Translations under genes and position numbers: made by a program | Notes under the pieces: model-generated | The model's database searches: none | What the model was told of the DNA's origin: nothing | The model's input: only the letters and a program-made list of their open reading frames with translations | Assembly: GCA_023701125.1 (NCBI GenBank) | Contig: JAMPXO010000036.1 | Location: forward strand, 1 to 40,278 | Direction of reading: 5' to 3' | DNA from: Vicinamibacteria bacterium | GTDB taxonomy: Bacteria > Acidobacteriota > Vicinamibacteria > Fen-336 | Length of the DNA stretch: 40,278 nt | Part shown: one piece after another, positions 20,218 through 28,893 of the stretch | Numbering within the stretch: position 1 is the stretch's first letter | Layout of the letters: every line of letters begins with the position of its first letter

Positions 20218-21735
20218 ATGACACGCACGCTGCGCGCCGTGCTGGCCATCGCCCGCGCCGACCTGCGCGAGCGCACCCGGCAGTATCCGTTCCTGTGGGC
20301 GCTCGGCTTCGTCTGCTGGCTCGGCTGGCTGACCAGCGAGGGCACGCTGCGCGTCCAGCTCGGCGACTTCCGCGGTCGCCTCGACGCGGCCTGGATCGGC
20401 GGCAGCCTGGCCGTGACGGCCTCCAACCTGCTCGCCCTGGTCGGTTTCTGGCTGGTGCGCGGCACGATCGAGCGCGACCGTGTCACCGGCGTGGGACAGG
20501 TGCTGGCGACGACCCCGCTCACGCGCGGCGCCTACCTCGTCGGCAAGTGGCTCAGCCACGTCGCGTACTTCGGCCTGCTGCTGGCGCTGCTGGCGCTGGC
20601 GGCGGTGGCGATGACGCTGCGCAATGCCGAGGCCGGCGGGCTCGACCTGGTCGCGCTGTGGCTGCCGATGGCGCTGGTCGCGCTGCCGGCGCTGGCCTTC
20701 GTCGCGGGCCTCGTCGTCGCCTTCGAGGTGTTGCCCGGGCTGCGCGGCGGCTTTGGAAACGTGGCCTGGTTCTTCGCCTGGGGGATGCTGTCGGTGGCCT
20801 CGATGCAACTGGGGCCGGTGGCGGACTTCAGCGGCCTGGCGCTGACCCGCGACAGCATGCGGGCCGCGATCCGCGCGGAGCACGGTGTCGACGAGCCGAG
20901 CTTCACTCTCGGCGGCGGCCCGCGCCGCGCCACCCGCACCTTCGCCTACGGCGGCCTCGACTGGAGCGCGGAGCGCGTGGGCCTGCGGCTGTCGTGGATC
21001 GGCCTCGGCGCCCTCGTCGCGCTGGCGGCGACACCCTTCTTCGACCGCTTCGACCCCGCCCGCCGACGCTTCCGGGTGCGCGGCCCGGCGGCGGCCGGCG
21101 AGGGCGTGAGCGTTCCGGCCGTGGTGGTGGTGCGGTCCGCAGCCGAGGCCCACGACCTGCCACCGGCGACCCGGGGGTGGAGCGCGGGGCCGGCGCTGGT
21201 CCGATCCGAGCTGCTGCGGGTGCTGCGCGGGCGCCGCGCCTGGTGGTGGCTGGCCACGGCGGCGGTGTTCGTGGCTTCGTTCACGGGCGCCGATCCGCGT
21301 GGACCCGGTGCGCTCGCGCTGCTGTGGCCCGTGCTGGTGTGGTCGCGCCTCGGGGCTCCCGATGCGGCTGTCGAGCCGCTGCTCCGCGCCTGCCCGCACC
21401 CCGTGCTGCGCCCGCTGCTCGCGCGCTTCGTGGCCGGCGTGGTCGTCGGCCTTCCGTTCGTCGCCGCGCGCTCGCTCGGCTCGGGACCGGAGGGCTGGCT
21501 GGTCGCTGCGGCCACGCTTCTCTTCCCGCCGGCGCTGGCGGTGGCGCTGGGAGCGGTGGCCGGCTCGCCGAAAGCGTTCGAGGCGACGTGGACGGCACTC
21601 TGGTATCTCGCGCTGCAGACCCCGTCGCTCGACTTCCTGGGAGCCACGACCACCCCGAACCCGGGCCCGTTCCTGGCCGCGGTGCCCGTGCTGCTACTGC
21701 TCGCCGGCGCGGTCCGCGCCCGTCGCCAGGGCTGA
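20218..21735 (+). CDS. ABC-2 type transporter permease
   Basis: A 505-residue membrane protein, the partner of the ATPase just upstream. Hydrophobic segments are visible at about residues 28-45, 60-85, 115-142, 155-180 and 185-205. A periplasmic or cytoplasmic loop follows, and then a second hydrophobic block begins near residue 260 and continues through the C-terminal third. The N-terminal layout (Arg-rich helix, ADLRERTRQYPFL) is typical of ABC-2 permeases. Substrate cannot be predicted. The gene ends at a strong bidirectional hairpin. Confidence 0.85.
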   Translation: MTRTLRAVLAIARADLRERTRQYPFLWALGFVCWLGWLTSEGTLRVQLGDFRGRLDAAWIGGSLAVTASNLLALVGFWLVRGTIERDRVTGVGQVLATTPLTRGAYLVGKWLSHVAYFGLLLALLALAAVAMTLRNAEAGGLDLVALWLPMALVALPALAFVAGLVVAFEVLPGLRGGFGNVAWFFAWGMLSVASMQLGPVADFSGLALTRDSMRAAIRAEHGVDEPSFTLGGGPRRATRTFAYGGLDWSAERVGLRLSWIGLGALVALAATPFFDRFDPARRRFRVRGPAAAGEGVSVPAVVVVRSAAEAHDLPPATRGWSAGPALVRSELLRVLRGRRAWWWLATAAVFVASFTGADPRGPGALALLWPVLVWSRLGAPDAAVEPLLRACPHPVLRPLLARFVAGVVVGLPFVAARSLGSGPEGWLVAAATLLFPPALAVALGAVAGSPKAFEATWTALWYLALQTPSLDFLGATTTPNPGPFLAAVPVLLLLAGAVRARRQG

Positions 21736-21742
21736 ACGACGC

Positions 21743-21771
21743 GAGGGCGCCCGGCCGAGCCGGGCGCCCTC
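21743..21771. terminator. Bidirectional terminator between ABC permease and fasciclin genes
   Basis: GAGGGCGCCCGGC (21743-21755) and GCCGGGCGCCCTC (21759-21771) form a perfect 13-bp stem with a 3-nt loop, in the 42 bp between the two convergent stop codons. It is the longest perfect stem noted in the window. Confidence 0.75.
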
Positions 21772-21777
21772 GGGGAA

Positions 21778-22275
21778 CTACTTCTTCGGCATCAGCACGG
21801 CGTCGATCACGTGGATCACGCCGTTGCTGGTGGCGATGTCCGTCTTGACGACGGTCGCGTCGTCGACCTTGACGCCCGACGTCGTGTCGATCTTGACCGA
21901 GCCGCCCTGGACCGTCTTCGCCTCCTTGAGCTTGACGACGTCCGCGGCCATCACCTTGCCGGCGACCACGTGATAGGTGAGGACGGCGGTCAGCTTCGCC
22001 TTGTCCGTGAGCAGCGCGTCGAGGTCCGCCTTCGGGATCTTCGCGAACGCCTCGTCGGTCGGGGCGAACACGGTGAACGGGCCGGCGCCCTTCAGCGTCT
22101 CGACCAGGCCGGCGGCCTGCAGCGCCGTCGCGAGCGTCTTGAAGCTGCCGGCAGCGACGGCGGTGTCCACGATGTCCTTGGCGGCAGCGGCGGGCGCGGC
22201 GGGAGCCTGGGCGAGCGCGGGCACGGCCAGCGCGGCGGCCACGGCGGCGGCGACGAACGACTTGCGGAAGTTCAT
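21778..22275 (-). CDS. Secreted fasciclin-domain protein
   Basis: A 165-residue protein with a signal peptide ([24 protein letters not shown]). The rest is one fasciclin (FAS1, beta-Ig-H3) domain: [24 protein letters not shown] (34-57), the H1 motif [17 protein letters not shown] (64-80), the conserved YHVVAGKV (near 100-107) and the terminal [14 protein letters not shown]. Such domains mediate adhesion of cell-surface or matrix proteins. It has one of the best promoters in the window (TTGACG-N17-TAGCTT), a leader hairpin and a strong AAGGAGAG ribosome-binding site, so it is likely well expressed. Confidence 0.93.
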   Translation of the reverse strand: MNFRKSFVAAAVAAALAVPALAQAPAAPAAAAKDIVDTAVAAGSFKTLATALQAAGLVETLKGAGPFTVFAPTDEAFAKIPKADLDALLTDKAKLTAVLTYHVVAGKVMAADVVKLKEAKTVQGGSVKIDTTSGVKVDDATVVKTDIATSNGVIHVIDAVLMPKK

Positions 22276-22303
22276 GGTCTCTCCTTGAGTGCGTTGGCGA
22301 TGG

Positions 22304-22320
22304 GGGCGCTCGCAGCGCCC
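22304..22320 (-). promoter_or_regulatory. Hairpin in the fasciclin gene leader
   Basis: GGGCGCT (22304-22310) and AGCGCCC (22314-22320) form a perfect 7-bp stem with a CGC loop, midway between the promoter and the ribosome-binding site of the fasciclin gene. It may stabilise the mRNA. Confidence 0.4.
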
Positions 22321-22330
22321 GACTCCCCGG

Positions 22331-22359
22331 AAGCTACGCAGGCCACTCGGGCACGTCAA
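22331..22359 (-). promoter_or_regulatory. Promoter of the fasciclin gene (TTGACG-N17-TAGCTT)
   Basis: On the minus strand the -35 box TTGACG (22359-22354) and the -10 box TAGCTT (22336-22331) are 17 bp apart, the optimal sigma-70 spacing. Transcription would start near 22324 and give a leader of about 49 nt. Confidence 0.7.
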
Positions 22360-22410
22360 GTATCTGAATAGCTTTTGACAAGAAGTGGTGGAGAGTGACA
22401 GCAACCGCTG

Positions 22411-22416
22411 TAGCAT
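22411..22416 (+). promoter_or_regulatory. -10 box TAGCAT of tyrS
   Basis: TAGCAT ends 9 nt before the tyrS ATG, so the leader would be 2 to 3 nt. The TTGACA at 22375-22380 is too far away (30 bp) to be its -35 box. Confidence 0.4.
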
Positions 22417-22425
22417 TCCCGCTCC

Positions 22426-23727
22426 ATGAGCGCCGAACTCCTGAAGGACCTCGAGGCCCGCGGCCTCGTCCACCGCAGCGCCGAGCCGTCCCACGCCGGC
22501 TGGCCCGGGCTCGCCGAACGGCTGGCCCAGGGCCCGGTCACCGTCTACATCGGCTTCGACCCGACCGCCGCCAGCCTCCACGTCGGCAGCCTGCTGCAGA
22601 TCCTCAACCTGGTGCGGATGCAGCGCGCGGGGCACCGCCCGATCGCGCTGGTCGGCGGCGGCACCGGCCTGATCGGCGACCCCAGCTTCAAGGCCAGCGA
22701 GCGGGCCATGCTCTCGCGCGAGCAGCTGGACGTGAACCTGGCCGGCATCCGCGGCCAGCTCGAGCGCTTCCTCGACTTCTCCGGCAGCAACGCCGCGCTG
22801 ATGCTCGACAACGCGGCCTGGCTCGGCGAGCTGCGGCTGCTCGACTTCCTGCGCGACGTCGGCAAGCACTTCTCGGTCAACCAGATGGTGTCGCGCGACG
22901 CGGTCAAGCTGCGGCTCGACGGCCGCGAGCACGGCATCAGCTACACCGAGTTCAGCTACGCGCTGCTGCAGGGCTACGACTTCCTGCACCTGTTCGACGC
23001 CCACGGCTGCGAGCTGCAGATGGGCGGCAGCGACCAGTGGGGCAATATCCTGGACGGCGTCGACCTGGTCCGCCGCCTGCGCGCGAAGCCGGCCTGGGGG
23101 CTGACCGCGCCGCTCGTCACCAAGAGCGACGGGGCCAAGTTCGGCAAGTCCGAGACCGGCAATGTCTGGCTCGACCCGACGCTGACCCGGCCCTTCGCCT
23201 TCTACCAGTTCTGGCTCAACACGGACGACGCAGACGTCGCGCGCTACCTGCGCTACTTCACGTTCCTGCCGCTGCCGCGGATCGCGGAGCTGGAAGCTGC
23301 GGCGCAGCAGGACCCGGCCCGGCGCGAGGCGCAGCGGGCGCTGGCGGTCGAGGTCACCCGCCTGGTCCACGGCGAGGGGGCGGTGGCCTCGGCGCAGCGG
23401 GCGTCGGCGGTGCTGTTCGAGGGCGCCGACCTGCGCACGCTGTCGGCCGACGAGTTGCAGGACGCCTTCGCCGAGGCGCCGCGCTCGACGCTGTCCAGGG
23501 ACGCGCTCGGCACGCCGCAGGCGCAGCTCGTCGCGGTGGTCGCGGGCGCCGGCCTCGAGCCCTCGAAGGGCCGCGCCCGGGCCGCCGTCGAGCAGGGTGC
23601 GATCGCGGTCAACGGCCAGGTCGAGAAGGCCGCCGACCGCGTGCTGGCGGCCGACGACCTGCTGCCGGGCGACTTCGTGGTGCTGCGCCGGGGCAAGAAG
23701 ACCTACCACGTCGTCGCCGTCGGGTAG
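22426..23727 (+). CDS. tyrS: Tyrosine--tRNA ligase
   Basis: A 433-residue class I aminoacyl-tRNA synthetase that charges tRNA-Tyr. The tyrosine pocket and HIGH-type motif appear as [17 protein letters not shown] (41-57), with [11 protein letters not shown] (near 77-87). The [16 protein letters not shown] and [10 protein letters not shown] segments are typical of TyrRS, and the KMSKS loop is KFGKSE. The C-terminal S4 RNA-binding domain begins near residue 365 and includes [20 protein letters not shown]. Length is normal for the bacterial enzyme. No T-box-like leader is present; the start codon sits 9 nt after a TAGCAT box. The TonB receptor gene follows at 73 bp with its own promoter box. Confidence 0.97.
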   Translation: MSAELLKDLEARGLVHRSAEPSHAGWPGLAERLAQGPVTVYIGFDPTAASLHVGSLLQILNLVRMQRAGHRPIALVGGGTGLIGDPSFKASERAMLSREQLDVNLAGIRGQLERFLDFSGSNAALMLDNAAWLGELRLLDFLRDVGKHFSVNQMVSRDAVKLRLDGREHGISYTEFSYALLQGYDFLHLFDAHGCELQMGGSDQWGNILDGVDLVRRLRAKPAWGLTAPLVTKSDGAKFGKSETGNVWLDPTLTRPFAFYQFWLNTDDADVARYLRYFTFLPLPRIAELEAAAQQDPARREAQRALAVEVTRLVHGEGAVASAQRASAVLFEGADLRTLSADELQDAFAEAPRSTLSRDALGTPQAQLVAVVAGAGLEPSKGRARAAVEQGAIAVNGQVEKAADRVLAADDLLPGDFVVLRRGKKTYHVVAVG

Positions 23728-23784
23728 CTCTCCCCCCGAACCGCAAAAACTGGTCAAAAACTACTCAACACGCTCCGGCCGGGG

Positions 23785-23790
23785 TAGACT
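23785..23790 (+). promoter_or_regulatory. -10 box TAGACT of the TonB-dependent receptor gene
   Basis: TAGACT ends 10 nt before the ATG at 23801. The A-rich stretch GGTCAAAAACTACTCAA lies 20-35 bp upstream. No Shine-Dalgarno sequence is present in the short leader. Confidence 0.45.
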
Positions 23791-23800
23791 GACCTCTGCC

Positions 23801-26290
23801 ATGACGAAGCACTCCGCCGTGACCGACCGTCGCCCTGGCTTGCTCGCCGCCCTGCTGGCGCTGGCGACGTTGCCGCTCCTCGCCTTCGCCCAGTCGTCGG
23901 TCGAGGTGTCCGGCGCGGTGCGCGATGCCGTGACCGGCAAGGCGGTCGCCGGCGCCACCGTCTCGGCGGGCACGCGGATGAGCTCGACGGACGCGGCGGG
24001 TCGCTTCCGGCTCGACCTTCCGCAGGGCAACGTGCTGCTGATCGTGGAGGCCGACGGCTATCTCGTCGCCACCGCCGACGTGGCCGCCGGGCCGGGCGGC
24101 GCGCGAGTCGACGTGCTGCTCGAGGGCCGGCTGTTCGAAGAGGTCGACGTCACCGCCGAACTCGCACCCGAGGCCGAGCGCCCGGCGACGATCCCGGTCC
24201 GCCCCGCGGCGGTGCTGCAGGTCGCGGGCGGCGTGGACAACGTGTTCCGGGTGCTGCAGACGCTGCCCGGCGTCGCCGGCGCCGAGGAGTTCGGCAGCCG
24301 CCTCGCGGTCCGCGGCGGTGGCCCCGACCAGAACCTGACGGTGATGGACGGGGTCGAGATCCACAACCCCTACCGCCTGTTCGGCCTGGTCGCCGCCTTC
24401 AACCCCGAGACCGTCGAGGGCTTCGAGCTGACCGCCGGCGCGTTCTCCGCCCGCTACGGGGACCGGCTGTCCTCGCTGCTCGTGGTCGAGAACCGCAACG
24501 GCCGCCGCGAGAGCGGCCTGAACGGCTCCACGGCGCTGTCGGTGACGGACGCCAACGTGATCGTGGAGGGCCCGGTCGGCGCCGGGTCCTGGCTGGTCAC
24601 CGGCCGCCGCACCTATTACGACCTGGTCGCCGAGCGCTTCACCGAGTCCGACCTGCCCGGCTTCTCCGACCTGCAGGCGCGGGCCACGTTCGGCGACGCG
24701 ATCGGTCCGCGCCTGACCCTGTCGGGCCTGCTCAGCCGCGAAGACGCCGACGCCGACTTCGAGGGCGACACCGCTGGCGAAGAAGGCGCGTTCGTGGGCG
24801 AGACCCGCAACGAGCTGTTCTCCGCGACGCTCGACTTCACGCTCTCGCCGCGGGCGACCGGGCGCACACTCCTCGCGTACTACCGCAACGCCGAGCTGCT
24901 CGACGTCGATGCCCGTTTCCAGAGCGAGGTGCGGCGCTCCAACGCGCCCGACGGATCCGGCTTCGGCTTCGCTGACGTGGTCTTCGACCGCGAGCTGTCG
25001 GTCCGCGACGTCTCGCTGCGCCAGGACTTCGTGTGGCAGGCGGCCGACCGCCACCTGCTCGAGGCCGGCCTGGAGTATCACGCCCTCGACACCGTGCTCG
25101 CCTTCGCCAACGCGGGCGACACCAACCCGAACGAGGCCGTCGGCAGCAGCGTGCGCGGTGGCGCGGGCCTGCCCGACGCGCTCGACTCCGGAGCCGCCAG
25201 CGGCCGCGGTGGCGCCTGGGTCCAGGACCGCTGGGACGTCTCCGCGCGGCTGAACCTGACGGCCGGCCTGCGCGCTTCCTGGAGCAGCCTGGTCGGCGTG
25301 GCGGTCGAGCCGCGGTTGTCGGCGGTGGCGCGCCTGACGCCTCGCCTGCGCCTGCTCGGCGCCGCCGGGTACCACACCCAGAGCCCGGGCTACGAGAAGC
25401 TGATCCAGTCGGACGACCTGTTCGACCTCGGGGATGCCGACACGCTGGGCTTCGAGCGCTCGCTGCAGGGCGTGCTCGGCTTCGAGTGGGACCTGGCGCC
25501 GGGCTGGATGGTGCGGGTCGAGGGCTGGGCCAAGCGCTTCGACGACCTGCTGGTGGGCCAGCTGGAGACCGACGCGGAGGTCGCCGCGCGGCTCGCCGGC
25601 TACGACTTCCCGGCCGAGTACGCCTCCTCGCTGCCGAGCGAGCCACGCGTCACCAGCCGCCCGACCCAGGACGGCCGCGGTCGCGCGTGGGGCACGGACG
25701 TCTTCCTGTCGCGCCGCGCCGCCGCCGACGACAAGCTCTCGGGCTGGCTCGCCTACGGCTACGGCCACGCCGAGCGCGAGGCGTGGGGCCGCACGCTGCC
25801 GCTCGACTACGACCGCCGCCACTCGCTGAGCCTGGTCGCCAACTGGCGCCCGTCACGCACGATCGACGTCGGCGCGACCTTCCGCGTCGCCTCGGGATTC
25901 CCCTACACGCCGGTCACCGGCCTGCGCGTCGACGCGATGCCCGACGCGGCCGACGCCGACCGCGACGGCAACGTGGCGGAGCTGGTGCCGATGCGCGACA
26001 CGGCCGGGCGGCCGGTGTGGACCACCGACCTCGGCGGCATCGACAACCTCAACACCGCACAGCTGCCGACCTTCGCCCGCCTCGACCTGCGCCTGTCCTG
26101 GCGCCCGCGCGGCGAGCGGGGCCGCTGGCAGTTCTACCTCGACGTCATCAACGTGCTCAATCGCGACAACGCCGGCGAGCTGGAGCCGAGCCTCGTCTAC
26201 CAGCCCGGCGCCGACCGCCCGGCCGTGGTGCTGACCAACTCGCAGTCGATCCCGCTGCTGCCCAGCTTCGGCGTCCGCTTCCGGTTTTGA
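23801..26290 (+). CDS. TonB-dependent receptor with carboxypeptidase-regulatory-like domain
   Basis: An 829-residue outer-membrane protein. A signal peptide (residues 1-30) is followed by a carboxypeptidase-regulatory-like beta-sandwich (33-107: VSGAVRDAVTGKAVAGATV). A possible TonB box lies near 112-118 (FEEVDVTA). The plug (about 135-245) carries LAVRGGGPDQNLTVMDGVEIHNP, and the rest forms the 22-strand barrel, ending in Phe (VRFRF), the usual outer-membrane insertion signal. This architecture is abundant in Acidobacteriota and Bacteroidota, where it imports oligosaccharides, siderophores or peptides. No SusD-like partner is adjacent. ATG 23801 follows a TAGACT box. Substrate unknown. Confidence 0.92.
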   Translation: MTKHSAVTDRRPGLLAALLALATLPLLAFAQSSVEVSGAVRDAVTGKAVAGATVSAGTRMSSTDAAGRFRLDLPQGNVLLIVEADGYLVATADVAAGPGGARVDVLLEGRLFEEVDVTAELAPEAERPATIPVRPAAVLQVAGGVDNVFRVLQTLPGVAGAEEFGSRLAVRGGGPDQNLTVMDGVEIHNPYRLFGLVAAFNPETVEGFELTAGAFSARYGDRLSSLLVVENRNGRRESGLNGSTALSVTDANVIVEGPVGAGSWLVTGRRTYYDLVAERFTESDLPGFSDLQARATFGDAIGPRLTLSGLLSREDADADFEGDTAGEEGAFVGETRNELFSATLDFTLSPRATGRTLLAYYRNAELLDVDARFQSEVRRSNAPDGSGFGFADVVFDRELSVRDVSLRQDFVWQAADRHLLEAGLEYHALDTVLAFANAGDTNPNEAVGSSVRGGAGLPDALDSGAASGRGGAWVQDRWDVSARLNLTAGLRASWSSLVGVAVEPRLSAVARLTPRLRLLGAAGYHTQSPGYEKLIQSDDLFDLGDADTLGFERSLQGVLGFEWDLAPGWMVRVEGWAKRFDDLLVGQLETDAEVAARLAGYDFPAEYASSLPSEPRVTSRPTQDGRGRAWGTDVFLSRRAAADDKLSGWLAYGYGHAEREAWGRTLPLDYDRRHSLSLVANWRPSRTIDVGATFRVASGFPYTPVTGLRVDAMPDAADADRDGNVAELVPMRDTAGRPVWTTDLGGIDNLNTAQLPTFARLDLRLSWRPRGERGRWQFYLDVINVLNRDNAGELEPSLVYQPGADRPAVVLTNSQSIPLLPSFGVRFRF

Positions 26291-26293
26291 GCG

Positions 26294-26310
26294 TGGGGGC
26301 CCCGCCCCCA
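26294..26310. terminator. Bidirectional hairpin between TonB receptor and cyclase genes
   Basis: TGGGGGC (26294-26300) and GCCCCCA (26304-26310) form a perfect 7-bp stem with a CCC loop in the 25 bp between convergent stop codons. Confidence 0.5.
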
Positions 26311-26315
26311 GGCCA

Positions 26316-28889
26316 TCACTTCGCGGTCATCACCCAGGCGCCGTTCCAGTCCTCGGGCGGCGGCTGCTGGCGGAAGTGGCCGCAGCGGCTGCGGTACAGG
26401 CGCGAGGCCACGTCGCCGGGGTCCACGGCCAGCGTCTCGTCGAAGGCCCGCAGCGCGGTGGTCCACTCGCGGGCGCGGTAGGCCGCGAGGCCGCGGGCGA
26501 AGGCCTCCAGCTTGCGCGGCGACCGCGCCGGGTGGTCGCGGTCGAGGTGGTCCAGCACCTCGAACACGGCCACCGGCTGGCTCTTGCCCTTGACCACGAT
26601 CCGGTCCAGCTCGCGCAGCGTGTACGGCTGGCGCAACTCCGCCGCGGTCATCTCGCTGATCAGGATCTGGCTGCCGTAGGTCTTGTTGGCGCTCTCCAGC
26701 CGCGAGGCCAGGTTCACGCCGTCGCCGATCACGGTGTAGTCCATGCGCTTCGGCGAGCCGATGTTGCCGGACACCACGTCGTCGCTGTTGACGCCGACGC
26801 CCATCAGCACCGGCGGCAGCCCCAGCGCCTCGCGCGCGCCGTTGAACTCGCCCATCGCGGACAGCATGCCGATCGCCGCCTGCACCGCGCGGTCGGCGTC
26901 GTCGGCCGCGCCGAACGGCACGCCGAACACGGCCATGATCGCGTCGCCGATGTACTTGTCGAGCAGCCCGCCGCGCTCCAGGATCACGTCCGCCATCAGC
27001 GAGAAGTAGTCGTTGAGCAGGGTCACCGTCTCGTGCGCGCCGAGCGCCTCGGCGATCGAGGTGAAGCCGCGGATGTCGGTGAACAGCACGGTCGCGTGCA
27101 GCACCTTGCCGCCCAGCGCGTCTTCACCCTCCTCCAGCAGCTTGTCGACGACCTCCTTGGTCATGTAGCGGGCCATCGTCGTCTTGAGCCGCTTCTCCTG
27201 GGTCAGGTCCTCGATCATCAGCATGCAGCCGGGGCCGGACTGGCGGGCGTCGGGCAGCGGCACGACGGACAGGTTGACCGACAGCGCGTCTTCGCCTTCG
27301 GCGGGGGTCTGGGGGCGGAGGAGGCCGGAGTCGTCCGACGGAGCCCCCAGGGGACCAGTGTCGGATTCACTCCGGCACTGGAACCCGATGAACCCGGACG
27401 CGGTCCGACGCCGCGGCACCCACAGGTCGACTGCCATCGCCACGGATGGCTCGCCGGTCCGCCGCACCTCCACGATCGCCTCCGCCACCCACGCGTTGGC
27501 GCCGGTGAAGAAGTCGCTCGCGGAGCGCCCGACCGCCTGCCCGCTGTCGTCGAGCCGGAGCAGGCGCAGCGCGGCGGCGTTGACCTTGACGATGCCGTCC
27601 GCGGCGCCCAGCGTGATGACGCCGTTCGACATGCTCTCCAGCACGCTCTCGTTGTACTGGCTGACCCGGGTCACCTCGTCGAACAGCCGCGCGTTCTCCA
27701 TCGCCACCGCCGCCTGGCTGGAGAAGGCCTTCAGCCGCCGCTCGTCGATGAAGGTGAACGGCCCGCCGCGCTTGTTCAGCACCTGGGTGACCGCGATCGC
27801 GCGGCCCTGGCGGTCGAACACCGGCATGCACAGGATGGTGTGGGTGCGGTAGCCGGTCTTGCGGTCGACCTCCGGGTTGAAGCGCGCGTCCGCGTAGGCG
27901 TCGGGGATGTTGATCGTCGCCCCGGTCCGGAACACGTGGCCGGCGATGCCGAGCGAGGCGGGGAAGCGGATCTCGGAGACGCGGTCGCCCTGGGTGGCCA
28001 GCGCCCACAGTTCGTCCGTGCGCGGGTCGTGGACGAACAGCGTGGCGCGGTCGGCCTCCAGGATCAGCGACACCGTTTCCATGATCTTCAGCAGCAGCGG
28101 CTGCAACTGCAGCTCGCTGCCCAGCGCGGCGGTCACCTCCAGCATCTGCCGCTCCTCGGAGCGGGTGCGGGCGACCTCCTCGTGCAGCATCGCGTTGACG
28201 AGCGCCGCGGCCGCCTGCGAGTTGAGCGTCTCCAGCAGGCTCATGTCGCCGGTGGTGAAGGTGCCCTGGCGCTTGTTGAGGACCTGGGCGACGCCCACCA
28301 CGGCCGACTGGCCGTCGCGCAGGTGGCGGATCGGCATGCACAGCAGGCTGCGGGTGCGGAAGCCGGTGCTGCGGTCGATCTCGGGGTTGAAGCGCGGGTC
28401 GGCGTAGACGTCGTCGATCTGCACCGGGCGGCCGCTGCGGAACACGCTGCCGGCGATGCCCTGGCCGGCGGGGAAGCGCACCTCGCCGAGGCCCACCGCG
28501 GCCTTGGCGTACAGCTCGTCGGTGCGGGCGTCGTACAGGAAGATCGAGCAGCGCTCGGCGTCGAGGAAGGACGCCATCAGCTCGACCATCCGCTCCAGCA
28601 ACTCGTCGACGGACAGGCTGTCCGAGAGCCGGCTGGTGATCACCAGCAGCGCGGAGGTCTTGCGCAGCAGCTCGCCCAGCTTCGTGGTGAAGGCGTCGCC
28701 CTGGGCGGCGTCGAGCTTGGCCAGGATGCGCTGGATGTCGCCGGGGTCCAGCGAACGGGTGATCAGCTCGGTGACGATGTCGAGCACTGCCACCGTCTCG
28801 ACCAGGGCGTGCTGGTAGTTCTCGGGCAGCCCGGGGGCGTCGGGGGGAAGCGGGCCAGGTCCGCCGGGACCGCCGCGATCCAGGCTCAT
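26316..28889 (-). CDS. Adenylate cyclase with GAF-GAF-PAS sensor region and an in-frame repeat insertion
   Basis: An 857-residue soluble class III cyclase. Two GAF domains (about 85-235 and 250-405) share AGQGIAGSVF/ASLGIAGHVF cores. A PAS-like domain (410-565) is interrupted at about residues 501-530 by a Gly/Ser/Pro-rich stretch encoded by the repeat at 27303-27388. The catalytic domain (595-780) has metal-binding Asp605 (FTDIRGF) and Asp649 (KYIGDAIMAVFG). The substrate-selecting pair is Lys645 and Thr719 (DYTVIGDGVNLASR), which fits ATP rather than GTP. A short TPR-like tail follows (790-835). It starts 4 bp after the second kinase gene, so cAMP production and Ser/Thr phosphorylation are probably linked. 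The GAF domains may sense small ligands. Confidence 0.92.
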   Translation of the reverse strand: MSLDRGGPGGPGPLPPDAPGLPENYQHALVETVAVLDIVTELITRSLDPGDIQRILAKLDAAQGDAFTTKLGELLRKTSALLVITSRLSDSLSVDELLERMVELMASFLDAERCSIFLYDARTDELYAKAAVGLGEVRFPAGQGIAGSVFRSGRPVQIDDVYADPRFNPEIDRSTGFRTRSLLCMPIRHLRDGQSAVVGVAQVLNKRQGTFTTGDMSLLETLNSQAAAALVNAMLHEEVARTRSEERQMLEVTAALGSELQLQPLLLKIMETVSLILEADRATLFVHDPRTDELWALATQGDRVSEIRFPASLGIAGHVFRTGATINIPDAYADARFNPEVDRKTGYRTHTILCMPVFDRQGRAIAVTQVLNKRGGPFTFIDERRLKAFSSQAAVAMENARLFDEVTRVSQYNESVLESMSNGVITLGAADGIVKVNAAALRLLRLDDSGQAVGRSASDFFTGANAWVAEAIVEVRRTGEPSVAMAVDLWVPRRRTASGFIGFQCRSESDTGPLGAPSDDSGLLRPQTPAEGEDALSVNLSVVPLPDARQSGPGCMLMIEDLTQEKRLKTTMARYMTKEVVDKLLEEGEDALGGKVLHATVLFTDIRGFTSIAEALGAHETVTLLNDYFSLMADVILERGGLLDKYIGDAIMAVFGVPFGAADDADRAVQAAIGMLSAMGEFNGAREALGLPPVLMGVGVNSDDVVSGNIGSPKRMDYTVIGDGVNLASRLESANKTYGSQILISEMTAAELRQPYTLRELDRIVVKGKSQPVAVFEVLDHLDRDHPARSPRKLEAFARGLAAYRAREWTTALRAFDETLAVDPGDVASRLYRSRCGHFRQQPPPEDWNGAWVMTAK
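27303..27388 (+). repeat. Dispersed two-hairpin element, copy E3, inside the adenylate cyclase gene
   Basis: An 86-bp copy. Hairpin 1 is closed by GGGGGC (27311-27316) and GCCCCC (27343-27348). Hairpin 2 has arms at 27355-27365 and 27371-27381 around TTCAC, and the copy ends AACCCGA (27382-27388). Compared with E1, two pairs of hairpin 2 have changed on both sides (G-C to A-T). It is antisense to the cyclase gene, encodes about residues 501-530, and is read in a different frame from copy E2. Confidence 0.82.
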
Positions 28890-28893
28890 GTGC

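Noticed and set aside
22375-22380. TTGACA as the -35 box of tyrS
   Set aside because: The only good -10 box (TAGCAT at 22411) is 30 bp away, too far for sigma-70 spacing.
26294-26310. TGGGGGC-CCC-GCCCCCA as a remnant of the dispersed element
   Set aside because: It shares only the closing stem of hairpin 1 and sits between convergent stops, so a terminator is the simpler reading.
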